NCBI GenBank assembly: GCA_003650445.1
Contig: QMQE01000077.1
Coordinates: 1-10,879 of the forward strand
Direction of reading: 5' to 3'
Length of the DNA stretch: 10,879 nt
DNA from: Acidobacteriota bacterium
Lineage (GTDB): Bacteria > Acidobacteriota > Holophagae > Thermotomaculales > Thermotomaculaceae
Within the stretch, counting starts at the first letter, position 1. Each line of letters opens with the position of its first letter. Made by a program: the position numbers and the translations under genes. Under the pieces are notes generated by a model, which saw only the letters and a program-made list of their open reading frames with translations, was not told where the DNA came from and searched no databases. Positions 7,700 through 10,879 of this stretch are shown piece by piece.

Positions 7700-9907
7700 A
7701 TGAACAGATTTGGAAAATACGGAAAATTTCTTGTCTACCTCGTGCTGGTGGTACTCATCAACCTGGCAGGCATCACGCTGTTTTTCAGGATTGACCTGAC
7801 GAAGCACCACGTCTATTCCCTGTCAACAGAGAGCCAGAATGTGGTAAAAACACTGAAAGAACCCTTGACCATCAAGGTCTTTTTCACAAAGAACCTGCCG
7901 GCACCCTACAACGGGATTGAGCGCTACCTCCACGACATGCTGGATGAGTACGCAGAAGCCGGCAACCGCTATTTCAACTACAAGTTCTATGATGTCAGTG
8001 CCAAGGGGGGGGAAGCCACTCCGGAATCCATAGCCAACCAGAAACTGGCAAAAGATTACGGGATTACCCCGGTACAGGTGCGGAACATTGAACAGGACCA
8101 GGTGAAATTCCAGAAAGCCTTCATGGGCATGGTGTTTATCCATGGGGATATAGTGGACAAACTTCCCGCCATCACCAGTACCAACGGGCTGGAGTATAAA
8201 ATCACCAGCACCATCCACAAAATGAACAACAAAATCAGTACATTCCTCGCACTAAAGGGGAAAGTTCAGGTAAAGCTCTACCTTTCTTCATCCCTGAACC
8301 GGGTGGCCGGTGCCATGAGGATGAACAACCTGTCTTCAGTCCCGGAAAAGTTGAAAAAAGTAGTGGAGGGGCTCAATAGCAAATACTACGGCAAGCTGGA
8401 GTTTGTCTCCCTTGACCCGGCCACTGATACCAATGCGGCGAAAGAAGCAAAAGCACACAACCTGCTGACACTGAAATGGCCCGCCTTTCTAAACCGCCAG
8501 AGTGGTGTGAAGGAAGAAGCTGGCAGCGGCACCGCCGGAATCCTGGTCCAGTACAAAGACAAGGCCCAGAAGATTCCGCTGATCGTAGCCGAACAGATCC
8601 CCCTTATCGGCACCCAGTACCGCCTGGAAGATGTTGCCAAACTCGGCGATACCATCTCCGGTGTTGTGGACTCTGTAGTGGATATCAACGAGAAAATCGG
8701 TTACCTTGTTGACCACGGAACCGCGCCCCTCAGCAGCTTCGCCAGCATGGGCCAGCAGTCGAAACCGGCACTGGAAAACCTGCAGAAAATGCTGTCCGAC
8801 ACCTATTCCATCAGCCGGGTCAGGTTGAAAGAAAAAGGAATTCCAGACGATATCAACTGTCTCATCATTGCCGGGCCCACAGAGTCCTTCAGTGAATACG
8901 AACTCTTTGAAATTGACCAGTTTCTGATGAAAGGAAAGTCACTGGCATTGTTTCTGGACCCCTTTCACGAGCTCCAGGTTCAGCGCAATCAATATCAGTT
9001 TAACCAGCAGGGCCCTGTTTACCTCCCCAACCATACCGGCCTGGAAAAGCTCCTGGCCCACTACGGACTCTCGGTGCAGGAGGCCCTGGTACTGGACGAA
9101 AAGTGTTATAAACAAAAGTTGCCGCAGGTATACGGCGGTGGAGAAAAGGCCATCTACTTTGCCCCCATTATCCAGACTGCCGGCATCAATGAAAACCTGC
9201 CTTTCATGGAAAACATCAAAGAACTGGTTACCATCAAGGCCGCACCCCTTGAGCTGAAAAAAGATACACTGAAAGACAACGGACTGAGGGCAGAGACCAT
9301 TTTCTCCAGTTCTGCGCATTCCTGGCTTATGAAGGGCCGGATCAACCTGAACCCCATGTTCATCCACCCGCCCACAGAGGCCACACAGATGAAACCCTAC
9401 CCGTTGGCAGTATTGGTATCGGGCAGATTCCCGAGCTACTTTGCCGGGAAACCCGCACCTGTGAAGCCGGCAAAAGCGAAGAAAGCCGACAAGGAAAAAG
9501 GTACAAAGAAAAAGGCGAAAAAGAAAACCACCAACCCTGTCGGAAATATCAGTGAAAGCGGCAGCGTAATTGCCACCGGGGCACCGGGAAAACTTCTCCT
9601 CATCGGCAGCTCTGAAATCCTCAAGGACAACGTCATTGACAAGGAGGGGAACTCCCCCAACGCCACCTTCGCCATGAACGTTATTGACGCTCTGAACAAC
9701 CGGGTGGAAACTGCGAAACTCCGGTCCAAAGTCCAGCAGTTCAATCCGCTGAAAGAAACCAGTGCGGCGGTAAAGACAACCGTAAAAGTCCTGAACATCG
9801 CCGGCCTGCCCATCCTCGTTATCCTGTTCGGTTTCCTGGTACTGTGGCGCAGGTCTGCCCGGAAACGGCGCATCCAGTGGATGTTCAGCAGTGGAAAGAA
9901 GGAGTGA
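7700..9907 (+). CDS. gldG: GldG-like ABC transporter auxiliary protein
   Basis: This 735-aa protein belongs to the GldG-type auxiliary family (ABC_transp_aux-like), whose biochemical role is not settled. Residues 11-30 form an N-terminal membrane helix, and residues 697-716 a C-terminal one followed by a basic tail (RRSARKRRIQW). The roughly 660 residues between should lie outside the cytoplasm. The N-terminal block VYSLSTESQNVVKTLKEPLT (38-57) leading to VFFTKNLPAPY is the typical start of the family. The block LIIAGPTESFSEYELFEIDQ (388-407) followed by FLMKGKSLALFLDP is the other family hallmark. A Lys/Ala/Pro-rich linker spans about 584-611 and may be an insertion. The start has GGAGG at 7690-7694, just after the permease stop. 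As I recall, flavobacterial GldG is shorter, so this is a large member; the N-terminus with one helix means it is not a second permease. Confidence 0.85.
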   Translation: MNRFGKYGKFLVYLVLVVLINLAGITLFFRIDLTKHHVYSLSTESQNVVKTLKEPLTIKVFFTKNLPAPYNGIERYLHDMLDEYAEAGNRYFNYKFYDVSAKGGEATPESIANQKLAKDYGITPVQVRNIEQDQVKFQKAFMGMVFIHGDIVDKLPAITSTNGLEYKITSTIHKMNNKISTFLALKGKVQVKLYLSSSLNRVAGAMRMNNLSSVPEKLKKVVEGLNSKYYGKLEFVSLDPATDTNAAKEAKAHNLLTLKWPAFLNRQSGVKEEAGSGTAGILVQYKDKAQKIPLIVAEQIPLIGTQYRLEDVAKLGDTISGVVDSVVDINEKIGYLVDHGTAPLSSFASMGQQSKPALENLQKMLSDTYSISRVRLKEKGIPDDINCLIIAGPTESFSEYELFEIDQFLMKGKSLALFLDPFHELQVQRNQYQFNQQGPVYLPNHTGLEKLLAHYGLSVQEALVLDEKCYKQKLPQVYGGGEKAIYFAPIIQTAGINENLPFMENIKELVTIKAAPLELKKDTLKDNGLRAETIFSSSAHSWLMKGRINLNPMFIHPPTEATQMKPYPLAVLVSGRFPSYFAGKPAPVKPAKAKKADKEKGTKKKAKKKTTNPVGNISESGSVIATGAPGKLLLIGSSEILKDNVIDKEGNSPNATFAMNVIDALNNRVETAKLRSKVQQFNPLKETSAAVKTTVKVLNIAGLPILVILFGFLVLWRRSARKRRIQWMFSSGKKE

Positions 9908-9912
9908 ACGCC

Positions 9913-10879
9913 ATGAAAAAAGAAACCATCATCCTTATCGTGGCCATTGTGGCACTTGGGCTTTACCTCGGGCTTCGGAACAAAAACCGGACCCATTACA
10001 CCCTGCCCCACTTCGATAAACTGAAAGTGGAGAAAATCGACCGGATTGTCATCAAGCGAAAGGGGGAAACCCTCACCATCAAACATCACGACGACCGCTG
10101 GCTCATCGAACCCCAGGGTTTTAAAGCCGACGCGGCCCGGCTGAAGAAGATGACAGCGGCCATGTCCGAACTGAACTTCACCGCACTGGTGGCAGAATCC
10201 GGTGAAACCTCCCGTTACAACCTTTCCCGGGACATGGCCATTCGAGTCACCGTCTACGCCGGGGACAAAAAACTCAGGGATGTCAACATTGGGAAAATCG
10301 CCAGCACCTATCACCACACCTACGTCAGCTTGCCGGGTGAAAAAGAGGTTTACCTTGCTAAGGGAGATCTGCACCGGGACTTTGACCTCAATGTGGACAA
10401 GCTCCGGGACAAAATCGTCCTGAAAGTAGACAAAAGCGGTGTAACCGGCATTGAACTCAAGGATAAAACAGGTAAAACACTGGTCCTTGCCAAAGAAACC
10501 GTCCCGGTCACGGTGGCACCGGCCAAAAATGGCAAAAAAGCTGCCCCTGTGGCCAAACCCAAAGGCCCGAAATGGAAAACCCCGGACGGGCGGCTGGCGC
10601 TGAACGGACAGGTGGAACAGATTCTCACCGCCTGCACCCTGAACTGTGACAGTTTTCTACCTAAAGAGCAGTTGAAAACCCTGAAAAAGCCGATTTTTAC
10701 CCTCACACTGAAGGGCACGGAACCGGCCACCCTGAAAATCTATGCCCAGAACAAAGACGGGAAATACCCGGCAGTCTCCAGCAAATGCGACTTTCCCTTC
10801 CTCCTTTCCACCTGGAAAGTGGATCGGGTTAAGCAAACCCCGGACAAAGTGTTGGAAAAACCAAAGAAAAAAACCACAA
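9913..10879 (+). CDS. DUF4340 domain protein, partial at the right edge
   Basis: This frame runs open for 322 codons from ATG 9913 to the window end with no stop, so the C-terminus is missing. The start has AAGGAG at 9899-9904, overlapping the end of the GldG-like gene; the stop-to-start gap is 5 nt. Residues 5-21 form a short N-terminal membrane anchor after MKK. The rest should face the periplasm. The pattern of DUF4340 is clear: KIDRIVIKRKGETLTI, then DRWLIEPQGFKADAARLKKM, then an SRYNLSRDMAIRVTV strand and a LHRDFDLNVDKLRDK segment. A Lys/Ala/Pro-rich stretch at 202-220 and a second at the visible end (EKPKKKTT) interrupt it. Three cysteines are visible: Cys241 and Cys245 (CTLNC) and Cys292. 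DUF4340 genes often follow gldAFG-type operons, and a partnership with the GldG-like protein is likely. The domain has no known activity. Confidence 0.85.
   Translation, partial: MKKETIILIVAIVALGLYLGLRNKNRTHYTLPHFDKLKVEKIDRIVIKRKGETLTIKHHDDRWLIEPQGFKADAARLKKMTAAMSELNFTALVAESGETSRYNLSRDMAIRVTVYAGDKKLRDVNIGKIASTYHHTYVSLPGEKEVYLAKGDLHRDFDLNVDKLRDKIVLKVDKSGVTGIELKDKTGKTLVLAKETVPVTVAPAKNGKKAAPVAKPKGPKWKTPDGRLALNGQVEQILTACTLNCDSFLPKEQLKTLKKPIFTLTLKGTEPATLKIYAQNKDGKYPAVSSKCDFPFLLSTWKVDRVKQTPDKVLEKPKKKTT

Noticed and set aside
9436..10374. 312-codon open frame on the minus strand across the end of the GldG-like gene and the DUF4340 gene
   Set aside because: It lies antisense to two well-supported genes with family motifs and good ribosome-binding sites. 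Its product is Phe/Val-rich with no recognisable domain.

Overview
The window reads as a chromosomal segment of a Gram-negative bacterium with moderate G+C (about half, judged by eye). A large TamB-type envelope protein implies an outer membrane. A biotin carboxylase with a separate biotin carrier of the acyl-CoA carboxylase type, together with a GldA/GldF/GldG/DUF4340 ABC module, would fit a deltaproteobacterial-like or acidobacterial-like lineage or another anaerobic phylum. No rRNA, tRNA or diagnostic marker is present, so the phylum is inference only. All recognised genes lie on the + strand, and nothing suggests phage, insertion sequences, CRISPR or recent integration.

Layout. Positions 1-213 are an upstream edge with no confident gene and one plausible sigma70-type promoter (136-164). 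Positions 214-2199 hold a two-gene pair: a biotin carboxylase subunit (495 aa) and a biotin carboxyl carrier protein (161 aa) with an intact EAMKME biotinylation site. Only 12 nt separate them and they are in the same reading frame, so together they look like the alpha chain of an acyl-CoA carboxylase split by one stop codon. No carboxyltransferase is in view. Positions 2217-5750 hold a 1177-aa AsmA/TamB-family protein, 17 nt after the carrier gene and probably in the same transcript. Positions 5751-6041 form an intergenic gap with a good promoter (TTTACC-16-TATAAT) and a long leader.

From 6042 to the right edge runs a tight four-gene operon: a GldA-like ABC ATPase, a GldF-like six-helix permease, a GldG-like large protein with a membrane helix at each end, and a DUF4340 protein with an N-terminal anchor. 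The last gene has no stop before the window ends. Gaps between these genes are 1, 10 and 5 nt. The ATPase and permease should form an ABC-2 type transporter, with the GldG-like and DUF4340 proteins as extracytoplasmic partners. The best-known relatives (GldAFG) serve gliding motility in Flavobacterium, but the version with DUF4340 has no settled function or substrate.

The most notable points are the poorly understood Gld/DUF4340 transporter, matching Lys/Ala/Pro-rich linkers in its two extracytoplasmic partners, two in-frame ribosome-binding-site/start pairs for the ATPase, the in-frame stop that splits the carboxylase alpha chain, and an A10 tract inside tamB.
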